From the NCBI GenBank assembly GCA_030038435.1, contig JASHOY010000142.1, forward strand, positions 1 to 64,000: a DNA stretch of 64,000 bases, in the 5' to 3' direction. The stretch is from Acidobacteriaceae bacterium (lineage in GTDB: Bacteria; Acidobacteriota; Terriglobia; Terriglobales; Acidobacteriaceae). Numbering within the stretch: the first letter of the stretch is position 1; every line of letters starts with the position of its first letter. Shown here piece by piece: positions 46,591 through 54,129 of the stretch. The notes beneath the pieces were generated by a model, which did not search any database, was not told where the DNA came from, and saw nothing but the letters and a program-made list of their open reading frames with translations. A program made the translations under genes and the position numbers.

Positions 46591-47385
46591 TTAAACGGCC
46601 GCTTCTTCTTTCTTCCTTTTGTGCGAGGGGTGCACCCGCCAGGCCACCACGATGCCGATGAAGTAGAGACCAAGCATGGGGATGGCGTAGATGCACATGG
46701 TCCAGGGGTCGGGGCTGGGAGTGATGATGGCGGCCACAATGAACACCGCCAGAATTGCGTAGCGGATATTCTTCCACAGAAATTTGGGGCTGACGATACC
46801 GAACAGGGCCAGGAAGAAGATGAGGATCGGAAGCTCAAAGCTGATGCCCAGGCCGAGGATCACAGAAAGAAAAAAGCTGGTGTAATCCTCGATGCTGATC
46901 ATGGGTGTGAAATTGTGGCCGAAATCCACGACAAGGATTTTGATGGCTGCGGGAAGCACCCAGAAGTAGCCGAACGCCGCGCCGCTGAGGAATAGACCCA
47001 CGGTCGCCGTCATGAACGGTATAACAAAGCGCCGCTCCCTCTGATAGAGTCCGGGTGCTATGAAGAGCCACACCTGGTAAAGGATGAACGGCGAGGCAAG
47101 GATCGCTCCTGCCACAAGCGAGGCCTGCAGGTAGAGATTGAGCGCATCCATAGGATGCGTGAACATCAGTGTTTTGCCAATGTGGATCAGCGGCGCCTGG
47201 AAGAGTTCCACGATCCGGTTGTGAAAGACCCAGGCTATGCCGAAGCCGCAGGCCAGATAGATGGCTGAGTGGACGATGCGCTTGCGGAGCTCGTCGAGAT
47301 GCTCCATAAGGCTCATGCCCGGCAGCTCGGCGCGCTCGGTTACCGCTGCCCGCGCCTTTTCAATTGCGTCAGCGGGATCAACCAT
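46591..47385 (-). CDS. tatC: Sec-independent translocase subunit TatC
   Basis: 264 residues with six membrane segments. MSLMEHLDELRKRI is the conserved N-terminal motif that recognises twin-Arg signal peptides. MDALNLYLQASLVAGAILASPFILYQVW and FELPILIFFLALFGIVSP follow the family. TatC forms the receptor complex with TatB in the inner membrane for folded protein export. Its ATG lies within an 8-nt overlap with the tatB-like gene. Confidence 0.97.
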   Translation of the reverse strand: MVDPADAIEKARAAVTERAELPGMSLMEHLDELRKRIVHSAIYLACGFGIAWVFHNRIVELFQAPLIHIGKTLMFTHPMDALNLYLQASLVAGAILASPFILYQVWLFIAPGLYQRERRFVIPFMTATVGLFLSGAAFGYFWVLPAAIKILVVDFGHNFTPMISIEDYTSFFLSVILGLGISFELPILIFFLALFGIVSPKFLWKNIRYAILAVFIVAAIITPSPDPWTMCIYAIPMLGLYFIGIVVAWRVHPSHKRKKEEAAV

Positions 47386-48058
47386 GGTGTGTGGCCGGCT
47401 CCGTTTCCGCGCCGGCTTCGCTTGCCGCAGGGTTTTCAGGCGCCGGACGCTTGGCGCTCACCGCTTCGGAATGAGAGATTGCGGCCTCGTCGCCGGAGGG
47501 CGAAGATTCCAGGGCGGCTTCTTCTTCAGGTTCGGCAGACTGAGCGGGATCGGCCGCGGCGCGGCTGGTGGGCGGCTGGGCGGGAACCGGGGCGCCGGTC
47601 TCGGGTGGCTGCACCCGCAGCCCTGGCGGTTCAGCCTCAGCTTCATAGGCGGGGGTTTGGTTGTGATAATGCTCGTAGGCGGCTTCGTCGTAAGAGCAGG
47701 GAATGTCGGGCTCGCCAGTCTCTGGGTAATCCTCGTGTCGCTCAGCAGCGGGGGCTTCCGCTGGCTGAGTGGAGGCGGCAATCTGGGCGGGCGGGGCGGC
47801 AGAGGCGGCAGCAAGCGCACGCTGGCGCTCGGCCTCTTCCCGCTGGCGCCGGTCGGCCTCCTCGGCGTTGCGCAATTCCTCTTCCATCTGGAAGCGGAAA
47901 TCGTTCGAGGCCTTGCGAAACTCGTACATGAGCTTGCCAATCTGACGGCCGATCTTGGGCAGACGGCGCGGGCCGAATACCACCAGCGCCATGATCATCA
48001 CGATCATGGTGTCCCACATGCTTAGCGTGGCGACCTCGATTGTCGGGTGTATGCCCAT
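47378..48058 (-). CDS. tatB: Twin-arginine translocase subunit TatA/TatB
   Basis: 226 residues from the ATG preceded by GGAGCTTC; the ORF track starts 14 residues earlier. One N-terminal membrane helix (MWDTMIVMIMALVVFGPRRLPKIG) with the FGPxxLP turn, then an amphipathic helix (GKLMYEFRKASNDFRFQMEEEL), as in TatA/TatB. The remaining ~140 residues are a disordered Pro/Glu/Ala-rich tail, long even for TatB. The Pro near the turn and the length suggest TatB. Translationally coupled to tatC by an 8-nt overlap. Confidence 0.93.
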   Translation of the reverse strand: MGIHPTIEVATLSMWDTMIVMIMALVVFGPRRLPKIGRQIGKLMYEFRKASNDFRFQMEEELRNAEEADRRQREEAERQRALAAASAAPPAQIAASTQPAEAPAAERHEDYPETGEPDIPCSYDEAAYEHYHNQTPAYEAEAEPPGLRVQPPETGAPVPAQPPTSRAAADPAQSAEPEEEAALESSPSGDEAAISHSEAVSAKRPAPENPAASEAGAETEPATHHG

Positions 48059-48293
48059 GAAGCTCCATGATACCTTTCCCCGCAGCGCGCTCACAAACAC
48101 GCACTACGAGGCCGCAGCCGTCCCATATGGCACGAACCGTTCGCTCAAAAGTGTACCGCGGCAGATGGGCGAAGGCCGGCCGGCGTGCGGAGGAACATAT
48201 ATTACGAATGGGTTACAATAAGGCTAGCGGCCGTGACGGAAACCGGTGAGGGATCTCCCTCAGGACGACGGTTTGGCGGCATGGCTGCGGACA
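48059..48293. other. Divergent intergenic region between tatB and nadA
   Basis: No gene seen. A TACAAT hexamer at about 48213 could be the -10 box for the riboswitch transcript; no good -35 was found. Confidence 0.4.
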
Positions 48294-48406
48294 GGCTGCA
48301 ACATCCCCGTGGGTGGGGAAATCGCCGAGCGGTATTCGGCGAGGTCAGCGCATCCACTGCGGCCGTGATTGCTTTCAACATCCCCGTCCGGAAACGGACT
48401 GAAGGC
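48294..48406 (+). ncRNA. Tandem NAD+-I riboswitch (nadA motif) controlling nadA
   Basis: Two adjacent copies of the nadA RNA motif. Domain 1 (48294-48364) has P1 GGCTGC/GCGGCC, the conserved CAACATCCCCGT and GTCAGCG, and a hairpin arm. Domain 2 (48371-48406) has P1 GCTTTC/GAAGGC, TTTCAACATCCCCGT and a GTCCG-GAAA-CGGAC hairpin. The conserved CAACANCCCCGT and CACTG/GACTG elements match the class found in Acidobacteria before nadA. Domain 2 closes over AAGGCGGA, the ribosome binding site of the GTG start at 48415, so NAD+ binding probably blocks translation. The class is known to come as a tandem pair. Confidence 0.92.
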
Positions 48407-48414
48407 GGAACAGA

Positions 48415-49548
48415 GTGAATCTTGCGATTGACGAGCTGACGGCGCCCGCTTTGGCGGACGAAGGCGTTTGCAGCCTTGAAAACTATCTGGCGATGCCGGA
48501 CCACTCGATGGACGGCCGCATCGCCCAGGCGCGCGCCAAACTGGGCGCGACCACGGTGGTGCTCGGGCACCACTACCAGCGTGACGAAGTTGTGCGCTTT
48601 GCTGATTTTATGGGCGATAGTTACAGGCTTTCCCAGAATGCAGCGGCGACCGGCGCCAAGTATATCGTCTTTTGCGGCGTGCACTTTATGGCGGAAAGCG
48701 CGGATGTGCTGGGGCGCGATGGGCAGCAGGTGATCCTGCCTGACCTGAACGCGGGCTGCTCGATGGCCGATATGGCGGAGATCTCCCAGGTGGAGGATTG
48801 CTGGGAGGCGCTGGAACGCGCCGGGCTGGCGGATGAGACGATTCCCGTCACCTACATTAACTCGACGGCGGCGATCAAGGCGTTTTGCGGCGAGCGCGGC
48901 GGTCTGGTGTGCACGTCGTCGAGCGCGCGTGCGGCAATGGAGTGGGCGTTTGCCCGCGGCAGGCGGGTTTTGTTTCTGCCCGACCAGCACCTGGGGCGAA
49001 ATACGGGTTATGCGATGGGGATTCCGCTGCACGAAATGGCGGTTTGGGATCCCTGGGCGCTGCAGGGTGGGCAGAGCAAAGAAATGCTGGCCGCCAGCCG
49101 GGTGCTGCTGTGGAAAGGGCACTGTTCCGTGCACCAACGTTTTTTGCCCGGCCACGTCGACCAGGTGCGGGCCAAGTATCCGGGAATTCAGGTGATTGTG
49201 CATCCCGAATGCCGATTCGAGGTCTGCCAGAAAGCGGATGCCCTGGGCTCGACGGAACGGCTGATTGCGCTGGTGGAACAGGCGCCGGCGGGAACCATGT
49301 TCGCGGTGGGGACGGAGATCCACCTTGTGAACCGCATGGCGAAGCGCTTTGCCGCGCAAGACAAGCGCATTATTACCCTCGACGACACCGGCTGCCTGTG
49401 CACCACCATGTACCGTATTACCCCGCAGCATCTGGCGTGGGCGTTGGAAAATCTTGTCGAGGGGCAGGTTGTGAACCGGATACAAGTGCGTGCCGAGGTG
49501 AAGCGCTGGGCGCGAGTGGCGCTGGACCGCATGCTGGAATTGCGCTAA
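48415..49548 (+). CDS. nadA: Quinolinate synthase A
   Basis: 377 residues with a GTG start. The three-fold pseudo-symmetric NadA fold is evident: GHHYQRDEVV, the first cluster Cys in VFCGVHFMAE, the AGCSMADM loop, YINSTAAIKAF, HPECRFEVC with the second Cys, and DDTGCLCTTMY with the third. The three Cys hold a 4Fe-4S cluster needed to condense iminoaspartate with dihydroxyacetone phosphate to quinolinate for NAD synthesis. It sits under the tandem NAD+-I riboswitch, so the pathway product controls its own synthesis. Confidence 0.97.
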   Translation: MNLAIDELTAPALADEGVCSLENYLAMPDHSMDGRIAQARAKLGATTVVLGHHYQRDEVVRFADFMGDSYRLSQNAAATGAKYIVFCGVHFMAESADVLGRDGQQVILPDLNAGCSMADMAEISQVEDCWEALERAGLADETIPVTYINSTAAIKAFCGERGGLVCTSSSARAAMEWAFARGRRVLFLPDQHLGRNTGYAMGIPLHEMAVWDPWALQGGQSKEMLAASRVLLWKGHCSVHQRFLPGHVDQVRAKYPGIQVIVHPECRFEVCQKADALGSTERLIALVEQAPAGTMFAVGTEIHLVNRMAKRFAAQDKRIITLDDTGCLCTTMYRITPQHLAWALENLVEGQVVNRIQVRAEVKRWARVALDRMLELR

Positions 49549-49559
49549 AGCCGCGGGGA

Positions 49560-49606
49560 GTCAGGCGTGACCGCGGTCAGCGATGATCTTCGCGGTGACC
49601 ACTGAC
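49560..49606. repeat. Imperfect hairpin after nadA
   Basis: Arms GTCAGGCGTGACCGCG (49560-49575) and CGCGGTGACCACTGAC (49591-49606) pair at 13 of 16 positions with a 15-nt loop. A C/T-rich TGACCCCTG-type stretch follows. It may end the nadA transcript or be a dispersed repeat. Confidence 0.4.
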
Positions 49607-49686
49607 TCCTGACCCCTGTCCACAAACACCTGAATCCTGTTCCCTGATCCTTGCTTTTCCCGTATCCTAGGTTGCAGGAACCGCCG

Positions 49687-50124
49687 ATGAAGACATTTAC
49701 GCTCGATGAAGCGCAGTCACTGCTGCCGGTGCTGGAATCGTTGCTCAAGCGAGCGATCGAAAGCAAGCGCGCGGCGGAAACCCTGGAGACGGATCTCTCG
49801 GAGTTGGCGCGGCAGATCTATATCTCAGGCGGTATGAAAGTAGATACTGCGAAGGTAGCGAAAACGCGTGCCGAGATGGAGAACCATCTTCAGGGGGTGC
49901 GCGAGAATATTGCGGAGATCGACGCCATCGGCGTGCAGGTAAAAGATCTCGACTCCGGACTGCTGGATTTTCCTTTTCGTCTTGACGACGAGGTGGTGCT
50001 GCTTTGCTGGCAGATGGGCGAACCCTCGATCGAACACTGGCACACAACCGATGCGGGTTTCAAGGGACGCCACCCGGTAGATGAACGTTTTCGCCGGCGG
50101 CCGACGGGCGGGCGGCCAAACTGA
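49687..50124 (+). CDS. DUF2203 family protein
   Basis: 145 residues from the ATG after CAGGAA. The sequence is mostly helical and charged at the start (TLDEAQSLLPVLESLLKRAIESK). The GVQVKDLDSGLLDFPF and LCWQMGEPSIEHWH stretches are the hallmark of DUF2203. Biochemical role unknown. It follows nadA with its own TATCCT-like box upstream. Confidence 0.88.
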   Translation: MKTFTLDEAQSLLPVLESLLKRAIESKRAAETLETDLSELARQIYISGGMKVDTAKVAKTRAEMENHLQGVRENIAEIDAIGVQVKDLDSGLLDFPFRLDDEVVLLCWQMGEPSIEHWHTTDAGFKGRHPVDERFRRRPTGGRPN

Positions 50125-50471
50125 CCGACGTTGGTTCGCCAACTTCATATTGAGAATATGAAATGCCAGGCGCGGGCAGGCTGCGCCCGATCAAAGAGCC
50201 GCGAGCGGTTCTTTCTTCCCGTGTTCCCCATGCGCGGCCTGCAACGCATTCATTCCTGCAAGATTCGCGCGAGTTACTGCAAGTCCTGCGCCGGTCAGTT
50301 TGCTTTTTGAGTGAATCAAAACCCAATGCGAAATATTTCGAGCGTTTCGCAATGCGCGGAGAAAAGGGATCTCCGGTCAAAGGCTCCTCGTCTAACCGAA
50401 TAGAGCGATGTGCCTCTGCAATCCTGAAGCGCGGAGACATGGGTAATTCAAGTTAGAGGAGATTCTTAGAC
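50125..50471. other. 347-nt region with two small dyads
   Basis: No gene I can support (the ORF 50163-50456 lacks coding character). It contains a perfect 8-bp dyad TTCATATT-GAG-AATATGAA at 50144-50162 and the palindrome CGAAATATTTCG at 50329-50340, both AT-rich against the background. Confidence 0.5.
50144..50162. promoter_or_regulatory. Perfect 19-nt dyad, candidate operator
   Basis: TTCATATT and AATATGAA are exact reverse complements around GAG. It lies 20 nt after the DUF2203 stop and about 310 nt before the next gene. No known box matches exactly; it could be a repressor site or a weak terminator hairpin. Confidence 0.35.
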
Positions 50472-51146
50472 ATGAAATATCGATCTAGCCTAGTGCTGCC
50501 AATTGCGGCGGCTTGCCTGGTGTTTTTGGGCCCGAATTTTGCCGCGGCCGGAAACGCCACAGACGTAAATGCGGCTGTAACCACTCCAAGCGCTGGACAC
50601 ATGGAGGCAATGGAGATGGTGCCTGCGCGTGCCACGTTAACCAAAAGGCTTGACGCCCGAGATATGCGAGCGGGTCAAGCTTTCGAAGCTAAGTTATCCA
50701 GCAAAGTAGAGCTGAAAAACGGTCCCGTGCTGCCCAAAGGCACTGAGCTTATGGGCAGAGTGATCAAGGACCAGATGGATCAGAACGGCCAGCCTTCGAT
50801 CCTTACGCTCCGCTTCACCCAGGCGGATCTGAAAAACGGCAACAAGATTCCGATCAAGGCAACCATCGTTGGCCTTTACGCGGGAGTGAATCCCTATACC
50901 GCTACTTATAACCAGGTCGAGATGCCGAATTACTGGACTCCGAAGACTCTGCGAGTGGACCAGATCAATGCTCTCCACAATGTAGACCTTCACAGCCGGA
51001 TAGCTGCGCATAACTCGGGTGTTCTGAGAACCACAAAGAAAAACATACAGTTTGCTCAGGGAACTGAGTTTGCGCTAGCAATCGCAGCACGCGGAAACGG
51101 AATGCACGAATCCCACGCCATGCAGGGGATGGGCGGAGGCGCCTAA
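50472..51146 (+). CDS. Exported protein, TrbI/VirB10-like beta-domain
   Basis: 224 residues after a good GAGGAG ribosome binding site. Signal peptide (SSLVLPIAAACLVFLGPNFAAAG). The core (LTKRLDARDMRAGQAFEAKLSSKV, then VLPKGTELMGRVIKDQ) has the same two-strand pattern as the exported protein at 22451-23245 and as VirB10/TrbI domains: a phrase giving small residues plus charged strand, then LPxGTxLxG. The C-terminus ends in a Met/His/Gly-rich tail (MHESHAMQGMGGG) that could bind metal. Function unknown. Confidence 0.75.
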   Translation: MKYRSSLVLPIAAACLVFLGPNFAAAGNATDVNAAVTTPSAGHMEAMEMVPARATLTKRLDARDMRAGQAFEAKLSSKVELKNGPVLPKGTELMGRVIKDQMDQNGQPSILTLRFTQADLKNGNKIPIKATIVGLYAGVNPYTATYNQVEMPNYWTPKTLRVDQINALHNVDLHSRIAAHNSGVLRTTKKNIQFAQGTEFALAIAARGNGMHESHAMQGMGGGA

Positions 51147-51578
51147 CCGAGCAGGGATAGAAACGGCGCAGCAAACAGGTTTTTGATTCCAGCGGCAATC
51201 AATTCTCCGCGGGGGAAACATATGCTCGATCCCTTAGCCGTGGGAACGAGCCTCATGCCAGAAGAAGGATCTACTGCTCCGCGCTTGCGATGTAACCGTC
51301 ATCGCCGGCGCGGGGCATGTTCCTGTAAGTCATCCAACCGCACTCCCAATCCTGAGAGAGATCCACCGCAGCCGAGTCACACTCATTTGCGCCGGACGTT
51401 GCTGTCCGAGGGCAGTCTTCGCCTGTCGAGCGAAGACGCGTTCCGCCCCGTCTTTACGTTGCATTCGTACCCTGAATTGGAATTGCGGGCCGGGACAGAT
51501 GGCGTCCTGTAGCTATAGGCTCTTTGTTAGTTGCACCGCAAAGCAAGGGCGTAGGAAGACGTGAGGCGTGGGGGCGGC
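51147..51578. other. 432-nt region, no intact gene
   Basis: No full gene seen. One frame at about 51244-51390 reads DVTVIAGAGHVPVSH, reminiscent of the C-terminal His region of an alpha/beta hydrolase, possibly a relic. Confidence 0.4.
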
Positions 51579-52727
51579 ATGAAGATGGGGCGCTGGTTAA
51601 CAATCGCAGCGATGGCGTCGTTGCTGGCAGGGTGTAAGGGCTTCTGGCAGCCGGTAAGTTCGTCGAGCGGATCAGGCGGGACGGGCGCATCGGGAGGAGT
51701 GTTTTACGTGGCCAACGAGGCGACCGACCAGGTGGCGGCGTTTTCCATTGTTTCGGGCACGCTGACCAAGGTCTCCGGCAGTCCATACACGCTGACCGCG
51801 GCGCCGCTGGCGCTGGCGGTGGCGCCAAGCGGGAATTTCCTTTATGTCGCGACAGCGCAGGGAATTTTTCTTTATACCGTGGGGACGGGTGGGGGATTGA
51901 CTCTGGCCAATAGCGGAAACGTGATTTCTTCCGACCTGGCGACCACGATGCAGGTGGACGCGACCGGAGCATGGCTGCTGGAGAGCGGGCCGGATTTGGG
52001 CGAGCTGATGGCGATTCCCATCAATTCTGTCACCGGCGCTCCGGCCTCGACCACGGAGCAGACAGCAATGTTGCCGGCGACGACCGTGCAACAACTGGCC
52101 ATCGCTCCTGACAACGCCAATATTTTTGTCACCCTCGGGTCGGCGGGTACGGAAGAGTTGACGTTTAATGCCAGCAGCGGAACACCCTTCAGTTCGGAAA
52201 AGAACCTTGCGGTGAAGAACACCGCCGGAGCGGCAATCGCAGTGGCGGTCGACCCGGAGAAGCGGCTGGTGTACGTGGGCGAAACGGCCGCCGTGTCGGG
52301 AACAAACACCGGCGGGCTCCGGGTATTCAATTACAGCACCATGGCGGAGATTTCAGGCTCGCCGTTTGCGAGCGGTGGGCTGGGTCCCTATTCGATCTTG
52401 CCGCTATCCAACGGGGATTATGTGTATGTTGCTAACCGCACGATAAGCGGAAGTTCGGCAGGCAATATTGCCGGCTTTGCCGTGACCACAACCGGGACCT
52501 CGACTTCTCTTTCCGCGTTGAGCACCACGGCAACCACCGGTGTGGACCCGGTGAGCATGGCTGCCGAGTCCACCGGCAGTTACCTGCTGGCGGTAGATTT
52601 TGGCGGGAGCCCGGATCTGGAGGCCTATACTTTCGACACCACAACGGCAGGCAAGCTGGATTCAGCTTTGACCGCGGCCACCGGAACCGATCCCGTGGAG
52701 GCAACGGCGATAGCCGCATTGCCGTGA
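51579..52727 (+). CDS. Beta-propeller lipoprotein (YncE/lactonase-like)
   Basis: 382 residues. The N-terminus has a lipobox (ASLLAGC) for lipid attachment, then a Ser/Gly linker. The rest is a series of ~45-residue repeats each with GxxLYVA or VYVAN strands (FYVANEATDQVAAFSI, NFLYVATAQG, DYVYVANRT), forming a seven-blade-like propeller. Such proteins are common, poorly characterised outer-layer lipoproteins in acidobacteria. I chose the second ATG in frame rather than the GTG at 51561. It converges with the holin-like gene, with 14 nt between them. Confidence 0.85.
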   Translation: MKMGRWLTIAAMASLLAGCKGFWQPVSSSSGSGGTGASGGVFYVANEATDQVAAFSIVSGTLTKVSGSPYTLTAAPLALAVAPSGNFLYVATAQGIFLYTVGTGGGLTLANSGNVISSDLATTMQVDATGAWLLESGPDLGELMAIPINSVTGAPASTTEQTAMLPATTVQQLAIAPDNANIFVTLGSAGTEELTFNASSGTPFSSEKNLAVKNTAGAAIAVAVDPEKRLVYVGETAAVSGTNTGGLRVFNYSTMAEISGSPFASGGLGPYSILPLSNGDYVYVANRTISGSSAGNIAGFAVTTTGTSTSLSALSTTATTGVDPVSMAAESTGSYLLAVDFGGSPDLEAYTFDTTTAGKLDSALTAATGTDPVEATAIAALP

Positions 52728-52741
52728 GCTAGGAAAGCCGT

Positions 52742-53086
52742 TCAGGCGGCTCGGGTGAGCCAGCGGATGATCATACCCAGAATGGCCAGGACGATTGCGC
52801 CCCAGAAGGCGGGGAAAAATCCGCGCACATCGAAGCCACGGACAATGCTGGAAGCGAGCAGGATCATCAACCCGTTGATGACCAGCAGAAAGATTCCCAG
52901 CGTAAGGATGCTCAAGGGAAAAGTGACGATCTTCAGCACAAAACCCAAGGTAGCGTTGAGAAAGCCGATGACCAGCGCGGCAATCAGCGCGGGCCACAGG
53001 CCACGGACGTCGAATCCGGGCACAATCTTGGAAACAACGAGCAGGGCGACGGCGTAGAGGACCCACTGGAACAGAAGGGCGAGCAT
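52742..53086 (-). CDS. Phage holin superfamily IV / YvlD-like membrane protein
   Basis: 114 residues with four membrane segments, including VVSKIVPGFDVRGLWPALIAALVIGFLNATLG and SILTLGIFLLVINGLMILLASSIVRGFDVRGF. The repeated PGFDVRG and RGFDVRG turns are the family signature. Although named after phage holins, these proteins are widespread in chromosomes; the true function is unknown. A lysozyme gene lies upstream on the same strand, separated by one opposite small gene. Confidence 0.9.
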   Translation of the reverse strand: MLALLFQWVLYAVALLVVSKIVPGFDVRGLWPALIAALVIGFLNATLGFVLKIVTFPLSILTLGIFLLVINGLMILLASSIVRGFDVRGFFPAFWGAIVLAILGMIIRWLTRAA

Positions 53087-53126
53087 GTCAGAGTCTTTCC
53101 TCCGGGCGGCACTGGCGCGGCCGGTT

Positions 53127-53132
53127 TAGAGT
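53127..53132 (+). promoter_or_regulatory. -10 like TAGAGT placed for leaderless transcription
   Basis: TAGAGT ends 6 nt before the ATG at 53139, the same geometry as the GT2 and GNAT genes. Confidence 0.35.
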
Positions 53133-53138
53133 AAGACC

Positions 53139-53417
53139 ATGTTCGCACGGCGGCTGTCGATTGAGCGAGTGGATGCCGAGGGCGCCCGGCATACCTGTCC
53201 GGTGAAGTGGATTGACTCGTTTGCTATGCGGAACTTCACCAACGATGCGATCTTCGACGACACGCTGCCGGTGGGGGACGGGGCGCTCGAGGCGGGCATC
53301 CGTGTGCCCCTTGATCGGCTGCAGGAGGCCATGGAGGACTGGTTCCGGCGCAAGGGCTACCTGAAGCCCGGCGAGCGGCTGGTGGTAGTGGAGAGCCGGC
53401 GGGATAGCAGCGGCTGA
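53139..53417 (+). CDS. Hypothetical 92-aa protein
   Basis: Balanced composition of charged and hydrophobic residues (IERVDAEGARHTCPVKWIDSF, then LDRLQEAMEDWFRRKGYLKPGERLVVVE). No signal peptide, membrane span or family recognised. The minus-strand ORF across it is Pro/Ser/Ala-rich and looks like a shadow, and the leaderless-type -10 box supports this gene. It lies between the holin-like and lysozyme genes in the opposite direction. Confidence 0.6.
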   Translation: MFARRLSIERVDAEGARHTCPVKWIDSFAMRNFTNDAIFDDTLPVGDGALEAGIRVPLDRLQEAMEDWFRRKGYLKPGERLVVVESRRDSSG

Positions 53418-53473
53418 CGGGCGCACAGTTGCACAGTTGCACATTCAAAAAACGAGCATGCGCGGGTTTTGCG

Positions 53474-53929
53474 TCAGGCGGTCTGAGGCGCAGAAACATT
53501 GGCGCCCCACAGGGCGAATTCGGCCTGACGTCGGACTTGCAGGCCGGGCACGACCTGGGTTCCGGAGTGATCCCAGAGAAGCAGTTGCTGGCGGGCGGCA
53601 TCGAATTCGCCGGCATTGAGATCACGCAGGAGTGTCGAGCCGCCGAGCCTTCCCTGTCCGAGGTTGAAGCAGAAGTCGACAAGGGCGTCGAACTGGCTCT
53701 GGCTGAGAGTGACGGTGACCAGCCGCTCCACAGCCTGGCCGGCAACGGCGGCGTCGGAGGCGAGAAGTTGCTCGGCCTGGGCCTCGGTGATGCCGTTGGG
53801 GTAGCTTTCGCCGGGAAGCAGCTTATGGCCATAGCCGATGGTCGGTATCCCGGCGGGATCGTTGTAGGTGGTGGAACGAAAGCCTTCGGAATTCCTGATC
53901 AAGGTCAATCCTGCATCGCTGACTTGCAT
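53474..53929 (-). CDS. GH24 phage-type lysozyme (endolysin)
   Basis: 151 residues, a complete T4-type lysozyme. Glu15, Asp24 and Thr30 (NSEGF, YNDPAG, TIGYGH) keep the 9- and 6-residue spacing of the T4 Glu11-Asp20-Thr26 triad. It hydrolyses the MurNAc-GlcNAc bond of peptidoglycan. There is no signal peptide, so export would need a holin or cell lysis. Isolated from any other phage gene except the holin-like protein downstream; probably a domesticated phage gene. Confidence 0.94.
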   Translation of the reverse strand: MQVSDAGLTLIRNSEGFRSTTYNDPAGIPTIGYGHKLLPGESYPNGITEAQAEQLLASDAAVAGQAVERLVTVTLSQSQFDALVDFCFNLGQGRLGGSTLLRDLNAGEFDAARQQLLLWDHSGTQVVPGLQVRRQAEFALWGANVSAPQTA

Positions 53930-54129
53930 ACGTACTCCCGCGCGCCTTTCGGGCGGTTTCAGGTATTTGGAACTGTTTTTGGATCTGAGTCAAGGGTAAA
54001 TTGCGGCGAGCCGGACGAATCGCGCAGCGCAGGCGGAGTCTGTGCTGCGCGATTCATGACACATAATTTCTCAGGATGTCCCTTTCGTGACATTGCCTGT
54101 GACCGCGCGGCACGATAGCATCTGGCGCT

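Noticed and set aside
48202-49485. 427-aa minus ORF opposite nadA and its riboswitch
   Set aside because: Antisense to nadA, which has all three cluster Cys.
50163-50456. 97-aa plus ORF before the exported protein gene
   Set aside because: Arg/Ser-rich, no ribosome binding site, no domain; overlaps palindromes that look regulatory.
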